Source: an uncultured Erysipelotrichaceae bacterium (GTDB lineage Bacteria > Bacillota_I > Bacilli_A > Erysipelotrichales > Erysipelotrichaceae). Taken from it: a DNA stretch of 21,749 nt. Below the pieces are notes generated by a model. It saw nothing but the letters and a program-made list of their open reading frames with translations. It made no database searches and was not told the origin of the DNA. Shown piece by piece: positions 14,863 through 21,749 of the stretch (the first letter of the stretch is position 1; each line of letters starts with the position of its first letter). Made by a program: the position numbers and the translations under genes. The stretch is from the NCBI GenBank assembly GCA_934699415.1, contig CAKUWO010000019.1, forward strand, positions 1 to 21,749. Direction: 5' to 3'.

Positions 14863-17800
14863 ATGAAAACAGCTTTATTTAATCGCAGTTGTTATTCTCT
14901 TCTGGATTCACTTTTAACACCAGAAAAGATTGTAAAACTAGCTAAAGAAAAGAACTATGAAGCCGTAGGTGTATGCGATTTAGGTTTTTTAGGATATGCA
15001 CCATCTTTTATTAAAGCTTGCCAAAATAATAATATAAAGCCTCTTTTTTTGATGGAAGTAAATGTTAGGGATGAAGATAATATCTATCCTTATGCCTTAC
15101 TTGCGAAAGATGATTATGGTTTTCATAATTTAATTGCTTTATCTTCATATCTTAATACTAAAGAGAAAGTTATTGATTTTAATCTTTTAACAAAGTATTT
15201 AGATCATAATTTTTTAATTATTTTTTCTGATAATTGTCCTTTTGCATCAGATGGTGATTTTGATTCTGATAATGCTAAAAAATACTACGAAGCTAAAAAA
15301 AGCTATGATATTATCTATGCTTTAGCAGATCTTAACTATCATTCTAATCGTATAGCACTTAATAACTTTTATATCTTTCTAAAAGAAAGAGGCGCTCGTC
15401 TTATTGCTGTTCATCGTTGTTTTTATGAAAAAGAAAAAGATTATGAGGCACTTGCGGTTTTAAATGCTATCCGTGATAAGAAAACAATTAAAGATAAAGA
15501 TCTTGTATATCATAAAGGACGCTATTTTTTAAATATCGATGAATTTGAAGCTTTATATCCTAAAGAATTATACGAAGAGACTTACAAATTAGCTGATGAA
15601 TGTAATGTTACATTAGCATTTAAAACTTCTTTGCCAGATTTTAAAGCACCACAAAAAGTTAACAATGAAGAATATTTAAAAGCTTTATGTATTGCTGGAC
15701 TTAATAAAAGACTAAAAGGGCATAAAAATGATTTATATAATGCTCGACTTTTTCATGAACTTAAAATTATTATTTCGATGGGCTTTACTAATTATTTCTT
15801 AATCGTTTATGACTATGTATGTTTTGCAAAGAAGCAAGGCATTTTAGTAGGTCCTGGAAGAGGATCTGCTGTGGGTTCACTTGTTGCATATTGTATTGGT
15901 ATTACGGATATAGATCCTATTCGTTATGGTTTAATTTTTGAAAGATTTTTAAATCCTGAAAGAATAACGATGCCTGATATTGATATTGATTTCCCTGATG
16001 ATAAAAGAGATATTGTTATTAATTATGTTAAAGAAAAATATGGGGAACAACATATAGCTCATATTATTACTTATGGTACTTTAAAAGCACGACAAGTTAT
16101 AAGAGATGTTGGACGTGTATTAGCTTATCCAGCATATGAAATAGATAGTATTACGAGCCTTATTCCTCAAGATCCTAAAGCAAGCTTATTAAAGACTTAT
16201 CATTCATCATTAGCTTTTAAGCATAAGATTGATTCTAATGAACGTTATCATAAATTATTTGAATTATGTTTAATACTTGAGAATTTACCACGTCATGAAT
16301 CAACTCATGCTGCTGGTATTGTGATGTCTAATAAAGCATTACAAGAAGTTATTCCTTTAATTAAGATTGATGATGATATTGATACTGTTCAATATACAAT
16401 GGAATATCTTGAAGATATGGGTCTTATTAAGATGGACTTTTTAGGATTACGTAATTTATCAATCATTGATGAAATTATTAAAGATATTAAAAAAGATGAT
16501 CCAACATTCCATTTATCGAAGATTTCTTTAAAAGATGAAAAGACTTTTGAAATTATTTCTGAAGGTAATACTTTAGGCATTTTCCAATTAGAATCAGATG
16601 GGATGACTTCTCTTATTAAGCAATTAAAGCCTTCAACATTTGAAGATATTGCTTCATGTATTGCTTTATTTAGACCAGGACCAATGGATAATATTCCGCA
16701 ATATTTAAATAATCGCCAACATCCCGAAGAGATTAATTATTTACATCCTAATTTAAAACCAATCTTAGAAGAGACTTATGGCATTATTGTTTATCAGGAA
16801 CAAATCATGATAATTGCTCAAAGATTAGCTGGTTTTTCTTTTGCGAAAGCTGACATTTTACGTAAAGCGATGTCAAAGAAGAAATTAAATGAGCTTGCTT
16901 CTTTACATGATGATTTTATTGATGGTTGTCTTAAGAATCATTATGCTAAAGATTTGGCTGAAAAGATTTATGAATTGATTTTAAAATTTGCTAGTTATGG
17001 TTTTAATAAATCACATTCAGTAGCATATGCCATGGTTGCTTATCAAATGGCCTATTTAAAAGCTAATTATCCTCTGTATTTCTATAAAGCTCTTTTAAAT
17101 GGTGTTATTGGATCTGAGACTAAGACTTTTGAATATCTTCAAGAGATTAAAAGAAGAGGTATTGAAGTATTAAGACCTGATATTAATACATCTTCATATA
17201 TCTATAAAATTGAAAATCAAGCAATTAGAATGCCTTTAAATATTATTAAAGAAGTAGGTTCTTCAACTGTTAAAACTATCGAAGAAAATAAATTTAATTC
17301 TTCAACATATGAAGATATGATAGTTTCTTTAGTACGTTTATCAATTGGTAAAAATGTTATTACTAATTTAATTAAAGCTGGGGCTCTTGATGATAGCAAG
17401 CTAACACGTAATACGATGTTAGAAAATCTAGATGCAGTTATGAATTATGCAAAAGAATTTAAAAATGTATCTTTATTAAGTAGTGATTTTGATGTTAAAC
17501 CCGCTATTGTTAACTATAGAGAGAATCGTTTCAAATTAGCGAAAGATGAACATGATGTCTTTGGTTTTTATTTCTCAATCAATCCAATTGATGAGCTTAA
17601 ACAAAACTTTGGTATTAAAACAAAAAATTTAAGTGAATTAAGAAATTTAAGAGGGTATCAAGAAGGTTTTGGTCATATCGATCGATTAAAGGAACATCGT
17701 ACAAAAAAAGGCGATTGGATGGCTTTTATGGATGTTTCAGATGGTACTTCAACATTTGATTTAGTAATAATGCCTAATATCTATAATAGTTATATGAGTG

Positions 17801-17889
17801 AGCTTAAAAATAGTAAATATATTTATTTTAAAGGAGTCATTGAAAAAGAGGGCAGTTGTCTTGTTAAACAACTAAAGGTATATGAATAA
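14863..17889 (+). CDS. dnaE: DNA polymerase III alpha subunit, DnaE type
   Basis: A 1008-residue replicative polymerase of the C family, shorter than B. subtilis DnaE (1115 residues). In low-GC Gram-positives DnaE extends primers for the PolC replicase. The N-terminal PHP domain is recognisable (CYSLLDSLLTPEKIVKLAKE) but the His ligands are lost: FNRSCYSLL stands where HLQVHSGYSLL is expected, and CDLGFLG where a DDH motif should be. The polymerase core is intact: GPGRGSAVGSLVAYCIGITD from residue 330, the metal-binding Asp372 and Asp374 in PDIDIDFPDD, and Asp525 in KMDFLGLRNL. The C-terminal OB domain is at about 930-1008 (FGHIDRLKEHRTKKGDWMAF). The gene appears leaderless, with no ribosome binding site. 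Its TAA overlaps the next ATG by one base. Confidence 0.96.
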   Translation: MKTALFNRSCYSLLDSLLTPEKIVKLAKEKNYEAVGVCDLGFLGYAPSFIKACQNNNIKPLFLMEVNVRDEDNIYPYALLAKDDYGFHNLIALSSYLNTKEKVIDFNLLTKYLDHNFLIIFSDNCPFASDGDFDSDNAKKYYEAKKSYDIIYALADLNYHSNRIALNNFYIFLKERGARLIAVHRCFYEKEKDYEALAVLNAIRDKKTIKDKDLVYHKGRYFLNIDEFEALYPKELYEETYKLADECNVTLAFKTSLPDFKAPQKVNNEEYLKALCIAGLNKRLKGHKNDLYNARLFHELKIIISMGFTNYFLIVYDYVCFAKKQGILVGPGRGSAVGSLVAYCIGITDIDPIRYGLIFERFLNPERITMPDIDIDFPDDKRDIVINYVKEKYGEQHIAHIITYGTLKARQVIRDVGRVLAYPAYEIDSITSLIPQDPKASLLKTYHSSLAFKHKIDSNERYHKLFELCLILENLPRHESTHAAGIVMSNKALQEVIPLIKIDDDIDTVQYTMEYLEDMGLIKMDFLGLRNLSIIDEIIKDIKKDDPTFHLSKISLKDEKTFEIISEGNTLGIFQLESDGMTSLIKQLKPSTFEDIASCIALFRPGPMDNIPQYLNNRQHPEEINYLHPNLKPILEETYGIIVYQEQIMIIAQRLAGFSFAKADILRKAMSKKKLNELASLHDDFIDGCLKNHYAKDLAEKIYELILKFASYGFNKSHSVAYAMVAYQMAYLKANYPLYFYKALLNGVIGSETKTFEYLQEIKRRGIEVLRPDINTSSYIYKIENQAIRMPLNIIKEVGSSTVKTIEENKFNSSTYEDMIVSLVRLSIGKNVITNLIKAGALDDSKLTRNTMLENLDAVMNYAKEFKNVSLLSSDFDVKPAIVNYRENRFKLAKDEHDVFGFYFSINPIDELKQNFGIKTKNLSELRNLRGYQEGFGHIDRLKEHRTKKGDWMAFMDVSDGTSTFDLVIMPNIYNSYMSELKNSKYIYFKGVIEKEGSCLVKQLKVYE

Positions 17890-18548
17890 TGAAAATATTA
17901 ATTGTTGATGATGAAATTAAAATTCGTGAAGTAGTTAAAGAATATGCAAAGGTTTATGAATTTGAATGTGATGAAGCAAGCGATGGACTAGAAGCTATTC
18001 ATTTAAACCAATTAAATGACTATGATTGCATTATTCTTGATATCATGATGCCTAATTTAGATGGTTTTTCTGCTCTTAAACAAATTAAAAAGGATAAAGA
18101 TGTTGCTGTTATTATGCTTAGTGCAAGACAGGAAGAATATGATAAATTAACATCTTTTGATATGGGTGTAGATGATTATGTTACAAAACCGTTCTCGCCT
18201 AAAGAATTAATGGCTCGTATTAAAGCTGTTAGTGAGCGTCATCATAAAAATGATAATGAGAAATATGTTTTTGGCGATTTAATTATTGATGCTTCAGGAA
18301 GGGAACTTATTATTGGCGGTGAAAAAGTTATCTTAACACCAAAAGAGATGGATTTATTAATATTTTTAGTACGTCATAAAAATGTTGCTTTAGATCGTGA
18401 AAGAATCTTGCAAGCTGTTTGGAAGTTTGATTATTTTGGTGATGATCGCACTGTTGATACCCATATTAAGATGCTTAGAAGAGCGCTTGGCAAATATCGT
18501 GATCATATTGTAACCATTAGAGGAATGGGGTATAAGTTTGAAATTTGA
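17889..18548 (+). CDS. OmpR-family response regulator (second system)
   Basis: A 219-residue two-component regulator. The receiver has Asp7-Asp8-Glu9, the phosphoacceptor Asp51 in CIILDIMMPNLDGF, Ser78 and Lys100 in DDYVTKPF. A winged-helix domain (about 120-219) has LTPKEMDLLIFLVRH, DRTVDTHIKMLRRALG and the wing IRGMGYKF. The start ATG at 17889 overlaps the dnaE stop (TAATG), and an AAAGG at 17875-17879 inside dnaE can serve it. It ends overlapping the kinase start by 11 nt. The signal and target genes are unknown; the WalR/PhoP-type layout says only that it is a typical DNA-binding regulator. Confidence 0.93.
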   Translation: MKILIVDDEIKIREVVKEYAKVYEFECDEASDGLEAIHLNQLNDYDCIILDIMMPNLDGFSALKQIKKDKDVAVIMLSARQEEYDKLTSFDMGVDDYVTKPFSPKELMARIKAVSERHHKNDNEKYVFGDLIIDASGRELIIGGEKVILTPKEMDLLIFLVRHKNVALDRERILQAVWKFDYFGDDRTVDTHIKMLRRALGKYRDHIVTIRGMGYKFEI

Positions 18549-19980
18549 TTACAAAGGCTTGCGTTTTAATGTATGGCTTTATTTCTTTATGTTTTCAGCA
18601 GCTATGCTTGCTATTTTTGGTTTGCTTCTAAACTTTATGATTCGCCCATATTATCGCAATGATCGCCTACAAAGAATGGATAATCTTAAAAATGCAGTTG
18701 CTAATATTATATTAGAAGATGATATAGAAGATGAAAGAAAGCTTAATATTTATCATCAGTTTGCGAATGCTGATGTTTGTGCCTATGTTTTAAACGATAA
18801 TGGTAAAGTTTTATATGAACTTGATACATTAGGAGAAAGTTGTGCTTTAAAATCAAAATTTGAAACTAGTGGCGTTGCTTTAGATATTAATAACGAGCCG
18901 GATGCAGCAATTAAATTATTAAATAATCATTCATTAGAGCTTAGCTATAATTCATCATTTGGTAATGAAATGTTGATATATGGTCGTAAGATAGCAAAAA
19001 ATTTAGCCAATTATTATCTATTTATTAATACACCACTTGAGCCAATGGAATCGGTATTAGATTTTATTTATTCGCAATATTTATATATTGGAATGATTAT
19101 TATCGGGATATCTTTTATTTGTTCATTTATTTTAGCTAATAAGCTTTCATCGCCAATTGTAAAAATGCGTAAAGAAGCTGCTAAATTAGCTAATCAAAAT
19201 TATGATGTTTCATTTCCTTCAAAATCATTTACGGAAATTAATGAATTATCTAATACTTTAGAAGATGCAGCTTTAAAACTTAGTCGTATTGAAGAATTAA
19301 GAAAAGATTTAATCGCTAATATGTCTCATGATATTAAAACTCCTTTAACAATGATTCAGGCTTATGCTGAAATGATTAAAGATATTTCAGGTGATGATCC
19401 TATTAAAAGAGATGAACATATCGATGTCATATTAAAAGAAATTCATTATCTAAATACTTTAGTTAGTGATATGCAAGAATTATCTAAGATGCAAGCTGGA
19501 TATATTGAATTAAATAAGAGTAATTTTGAATTAGATCAAACAATTGAAGAGATGATTGATTTGTTGCAACATCTTTTAAATGATAAACAATTAATATTAG
19601 AAAAAGAGTTATTACCAATAACGGTTTATGCTGATGAAATTAAAATATCGCAAGTAATTTATAATTTCTTAATCAATGCGATTAAACATTCTCCTCCTAA
19701 TACCTTAATTAAGATTAGAATGATTGATCATGAAGATTATGTAAGAGTAGAAATAATTGACCATGGTAGCGGTATTGATGAAGAAGAATTGCCATATATT
19801 TGGGATCGTTATTATAAGATTGATAAAGGTTTTCATCGTACACTTGAATCTAGTGGTCTTGGTTTAGCTATTGTAAGAGCGATACTTGAAGCTCATCATG
19901 CGAAATATGGTGTTGAGTCAAAGAAGAATTGTGGTTCTATTTTCTATTTTGAATTAGGAAAGGGGTATGATGATGAGTGA
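18538..19980 (+). CDS. Sensor histidine kinase (second system)
   Basis: A 480-residue membrane kinase, partner of the regulator just before it. TM1 is about 12-35, the extracellular loop about 36-179, TM2 about 180-201 and HAMP about 201-254. In the HisKA domain, IANMSHDIKTPLTMIQAYAE has the phosphorylated His at 264. The ATPase domain has the N box YNFLINAIKHSP, DHGSGID, and SSGLGLAIVRAI. There is no PAS domain, unlike the Pho kinase upstream. The start is a TTG at 18538 inside the regulator gene, preceded by AGGAATGGGG. No nearer ATG fits, because the first membrane segment begins at once. The extracellular domain has no motif I recognise. Confidence 0.92.
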   Translation: MKFDYKGLRFNVWLYFFMFSAAMLAIFGLLLNFMIRPYYRNDRLQRMDNLKNAVANIILEDDIEDERKLNIYHQFANADVCAYVLNDNGKVLYELDTLGESCALKSKFETSGVALDINNEPDAAIKLLNNHSLELSYNSSFGNEMLIYGRKIAKNLANYYLFINTPLEPMESVLDFIYSQYLYIGMIIIGISFICSFILANKLSSPIVKMRKEAAKLANQNYDVSFPSKSFTEINELSNTLEDAALKLSRIEELRKDLIANMSHDIKTPLTMIQAYAEMIKDISGDDPIKRDEHIDVILKEIHYLNTLVSDMQELSKMQAGYIELNKSNFELDQTIEEMIDLLQHLLNDKQLILEKELLPITVYADEIKISQVIYNFLINAIKHSPPNTLIKIRMIDHEDYVRVEIIDHGSGIDEEELPYIWDRYYKIDKGFHRTLESSGLGLAIVRAILEAHHAKYGVESKKNCGSIFYFELGKGYDDE

Positions 19981-20629
19981 TTTTTTACCATTTATAAATT
20001 GTAAATATCATCAAGAAGACGGTTATCATTTTAATAGTGATACTGTTCTTTTGGGAATGTTTCTTGATAATTTAAAAGGGAAAACAGTACTTGATATTGG
20101 AACGGCTGGTGGTGCTTTACTCTTATATGCTGAAAGTAAAGGCTCTTTAGATTTATATGGTATTGATATCGATGAAAAAGCACTTTCTTTAGCTAAAAAT
20201 AATGTTCCTAATGCTGAATTAGAATGTATTTCTTTAAATGATTTTAAGCATCAAGAATTTGATGCCATTATAACCAATCCTCCTTTTTATCAAAAAGGAA
20301 AAGAGGAGCGTCTTAAATATCATAAAGCGATGGATGCATCATATATGCCTCTAGAGATGATATTTAGAAAGAGTAGATCCTTACTTAAAAGTAATGGTAG
20401 TTTATATATGATTTATCCAGCTGAATATTTAAATCGAATTATTAAAGAAGCAAGTAATCATGATTTTAGTTGTGTTAAAATGACTCCTGTTTATGATGGC
20501 TATAAAAAACAAGCAATCCGTTTACTTTTAAAATTTAAAAGAGGAACGAAAGGCGAATGTGTTATAAATAAGGCTTGGACAATTGATAAGGGTATGATTA
20601 AAGGAGAATTTAATGAAAAAGACAGATAA
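19973..20629 (+). CDS. tRNA1(Val) (adenine-37-N6)-methyltransferase family protein
   Basis: A 218-residue SAM-dependent methyltransferase of the TrmN6/YfiC group, known as YabB in Bacillus. The SAM-binding motif I is VLDIGTAGG (39-47), the acidic loop is YGIDIDEKAL, and the catalytic motif is NPPF (102-105), typical of N6-adenine methylation. The N-terminal GYHFNSDTVLLGMF segment is also characteristic: this family usually has F(R)F(S/G)xDA(V/L)LL at that place. Three ATGs in a row lie at 19967, 19970 and 19973. I take the last because it is best spaced from AGGAAAGGGG (19956-19965). It overlaps the kinase stop and the next start by a few codons. Confidence 0.85.
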   Translation: MSDFLPFINCKYHQEDGYHFNSDTVLLGMFLDNLKGKTVLDIGTAGGALLLYAESKGSLDLYGIDIDEKALSLAKNNVPNAELECISLNDFKHQEFDAIITNPPFYQKGKEERLKYHKAMDASYMPLEMIFRKSRSLLKSNGSLYMIYPAEYLNRIIKEASNHDFSCVKMTPVYDGYKKQAIRLLLKFKRGTKGECVINKAWTIDKGMIKGEFNEKDR

Positions 20630-21092
20630 GTATTCTTTATGGTTTGATAAAGATAAAATTATGGCCAAAAAAGACAAAGAATTATTAATTGTTGCTATTA
20701 TAGCGGTAGTACTAGCGATTCTTATTTATTTCTTAACTAAAGGAACAAGTCAAACTATTCTTCTATTAATTATTAATTTAATGGCAGTAGTTATTTTTAT
20801 TATGATGCTAAAAAGTGATAAAGATAAAAAGAAATTACCACAGACATTAACTATTAAGGAACAATCTTTAACTATTGATGGGCATACTTTTATAGATGAA
20901 AAAGTATTAGAAATAAATATCACTTCTAATAATGTTAAAGGATTATTTAAGAAGCGTATTCTTAAAATCAAAAGCGTAAAAGAAGAATATTCTTACTATC
21001 TAGGACCAACTAATGGTATCAAGAAAGAAGAATATTTAAAGCTAATTGAAGCTTTAAAAGATAAGTATCAAAGTAAACTTCATTTAATATAG
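20613..21092 (+). CDS. Two-TM membrane protein of unknown function
   Basis: A 159-residue protein that I do not recognise. Two hydrophobic segments (about 24-41 and 48-66) form a hairpin joined by a short polar turn. The rest, about 67-159, is a charged Lys-rich domain with alternating strands (LTIKEQSLTIDGHTF, RILKIKSVKEEYSYYLGP) and a final helix. Both ends of the protein should face the same side, probably the cytoplasm. ATG 20613 is supported by AAAGGAG at 20599-20605 and overlaps the methyltransferase by 17 nt, so the two are co-translated. The layout is like bacterial PH-domain (YcxB/bPH-type) membrane proteins, which is only a guess. Confidence 0.7.
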   Translation: MKKTDKYSLWFDKDKIMAKKDKELLIVAIIAVVLAILIYFLTKGTSQTILLLIINLMAVVIFIMMLKSDKDKKKLPQTLTIKEQSLTIDGHTFIDEKVLEINITSNNVKGLFKKRILKIKSVKEEYSYYLGPTNGIKKEEYLKLIEALKDKYQSKLHLI

Positions 21093-21132
21093 AAACTATT
21101 GAATTTTATCTATATTTATGATAAAGTTTTTG

Positions 21133-21141
21133 TGTTATAGT
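21133..21141 (+). promoter_or_regulatory. Extended -10 promoter of the rplU operon
   Basis: TGTTATAGT is an extended -10 (TG-N-TATAGT). It would start transcription near 21148. No clear -35 is needed with the TG extension, and none is obvious. Confidence 0.6.
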
Positions 21142-21229
21142 CTCTTTGAGTCTGTAACCGCTCAGAAAAGGTCTTAAAATCATATTGATTACCTTAATGG
21201 CGCGTCTTAAGAGAAAAGGAGGTATATTA
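21142..21229 (+). ncRNA. L21 leader-like 5' UTR of rplU
   Basis: The roughly 80-nt untranslated region ahead of rplU has a TGAG/CTCA stem around TCTGTAACCG (21146-21163), then AGAAAAGGTC. A second dyad, CTTAA/TTAAG, surrounds TGGCGCGTC just before the AAGGAGG ribosome site. Firmicutes carry an L21 leader RNA here (Rfam L21_leader), thought to let L21 limit its own synthesis. The position fits well; the match to the consensus is from memory. Confidence 0.5.
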
Positions 21230-21541
21230 ATGTACGCAGTAATCGAAACCGGTGGAAAGCAGCTTAAAGTTGTTGAAGGACAGGAAATCTTCGTTGAAAA
21301 GTTAGATGTAAACGAAGGTGATTCTTATACTTTCGAAACAGTTGTTGCTTTAGGTGATGAATCTTTAAAGCTCGGAACTCCATATGTAGCTAATGCTAAA
21401 GTTAACTGCAAGGTTCTCAAGCAAGGTAAAGAAAAGAAAGTTGTTATTTTCAAGTACAAAGCTAAAAAAGGTTCTACACGTCGTAAACAAGGACATCGTC
21501 AGCCTTATACTAAGCTTGTAGTTGAAAGCATCGTAGCTTAA
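21230..21541 (+). CDS. rplU: 50S ribosomal protein L21
   Basis: A 103-residue ribosomal protein that binds 23S rRNA in the large subunit. The start MYAVIETGGKQLKVVEGQEI and the end KKGSTRRKQGHRQPYTKLVV are both diagnostic. The ATG is at 21230, 5 nt after AAAGGAGG; an upstream in-frame ATG at 21185 lies within the leader. Codon choice is stronger than in the neighbours (more AAG, AAC, CTC, GGT), as expected for a highly expressed gene. Its stop overlaps the prp start (TAATG), giving the known rplU-prp-rpmA order. Confidence 0.99.
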   Translation: MYAVIETGGKQLKVVEGQEIFVEKLDVNEGDSYTFETVVALGDESLKLGTPYVANAKVNCKVLKQGKEKKVVIFKYKAKKGSTRRKQGHRQPYTKLVVESIVA

Positions 21542-21749
21542 TGATTGAAATAGAAATTATTCGTAAAGGCGATAGAATCATCTCTTTGACATCAAAGGGA
21601 CATGCAGGATATGCAGATTATGGACAAGATATTGTTTGTGCTGGTACTTCTGCAATTATCTTTGGCTTATTTAATGCAATTGATATGATAGATAATACTA
21701 TCCCAATGGGCATTAATAGAGAAGAAAATAAATGCTTCTTAACTAATAC
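21541..21749 (+). CDS. prp: Ribosomal-processing cysteine protease Prp (partial, runs off the window)
   Basis: The first 69 residues of Prp (YsxB family), the protease that removes the N-terminal extension of ribosomal protein L27 in Firmicutes. The catalytic His21 is in SKGHAGYADYG and Cys33 is in DIVCAGTSAI; both are intact. The start ATG overlaps the rplU stop. The gene is cut by the window end at about two-thirds of its usual length, and rpmA should follow. An N-terminal extension on that L27 would confirm the pair works together. Confidence 0.95.
   Translation, partial: MIEIEIIRKGDRIISLTSKGHAGYADYGQDIVCAGTSAIIFGLFNAIDMIDNTIPMGINREENKCFLTN

Noticed and set aside
1..21749. CRISPR array, tRNA or rRNA genes
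   Set aside because: No regularly spaced repeats and no cloverleaf or rRNA signatures were noticed on either strand by eye.

Overview
The window looks like a gut-type low-GC Firmicutes chromosome, most likely Erysipelotrichia. That placement rests on the very AT-rich coding sequence, the Gram-positive style lipoprotein signals, the Gram-positive DnaE-type polymerase and the rplU-prp order. It is an inference; no rRNA is present. Two parts differ sharply.

Positions 1 to about 4,380 form an accessory island of clearly higher GC and different codon use. It holds a serine recombinase and a zinc-ribbon/OB-fold membrane protein, both intact. Around them lie broken genes: the tail of a methyltransferase-like protein, a DUF6076-like zinc-finger protein on the minus strand, the C-terminal half of a GmrSD/DUF1524-type nuclease, and an Mrr-like restriction endonuclease. 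The last two were probably one operon, because a TGATG junction joins them. The stops in these genes look like C-to-T or G-to-A changes, as expected in unselected DNA. The island is best read as a decayed mobile element that carried DNA-defence nucleases.

From about 4,390 rightwards is AT-rich chromosomal sequence, all on the plus strand and tightly packed. First comes a complete phosphate module: a Pho-box-like promoter, then pstS, a stem-loop, pstC, pstA, pstB, phoU, a PhoP-like response regulator and a PhoR-like kinase, closed by a terminator. This covers phosphate uptake, its negative regulator and the sensor pair in one transcription unit. Next are a lipoprotein serpin with a C-terminal SH3-like domain, a zinc-dependent alcohol dehydrogenase, a TraX-like membrane protein and a small zinc-ribbon membrane protein with its own terminator.

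The next unit starts with dnaE. A -10 box lies so close to its start codon that the mRNA is probably leaderless, and no ribosome binding site is visible. dnaE overlaps a second response regulator and histidine kinase, then a TrmN6-type tRNA methyltransferase and a two-TM protein, all with overlapping ends. The window closes with an L21 leader-like region, rplU, and the start of prp, the protease that trims ribosomal protein L27.

No tRNA, rRNA, CRISPR array or complete insertion sequence was seen. The most unusual points are the predicted leaderless dnaE with a degenerate PHP domain, its coupling to a two-component system, the serpin-SH3 lipoprotein with a roughly 100-residue insertion, and the island's methyltransferase-tail fragments at both ends.
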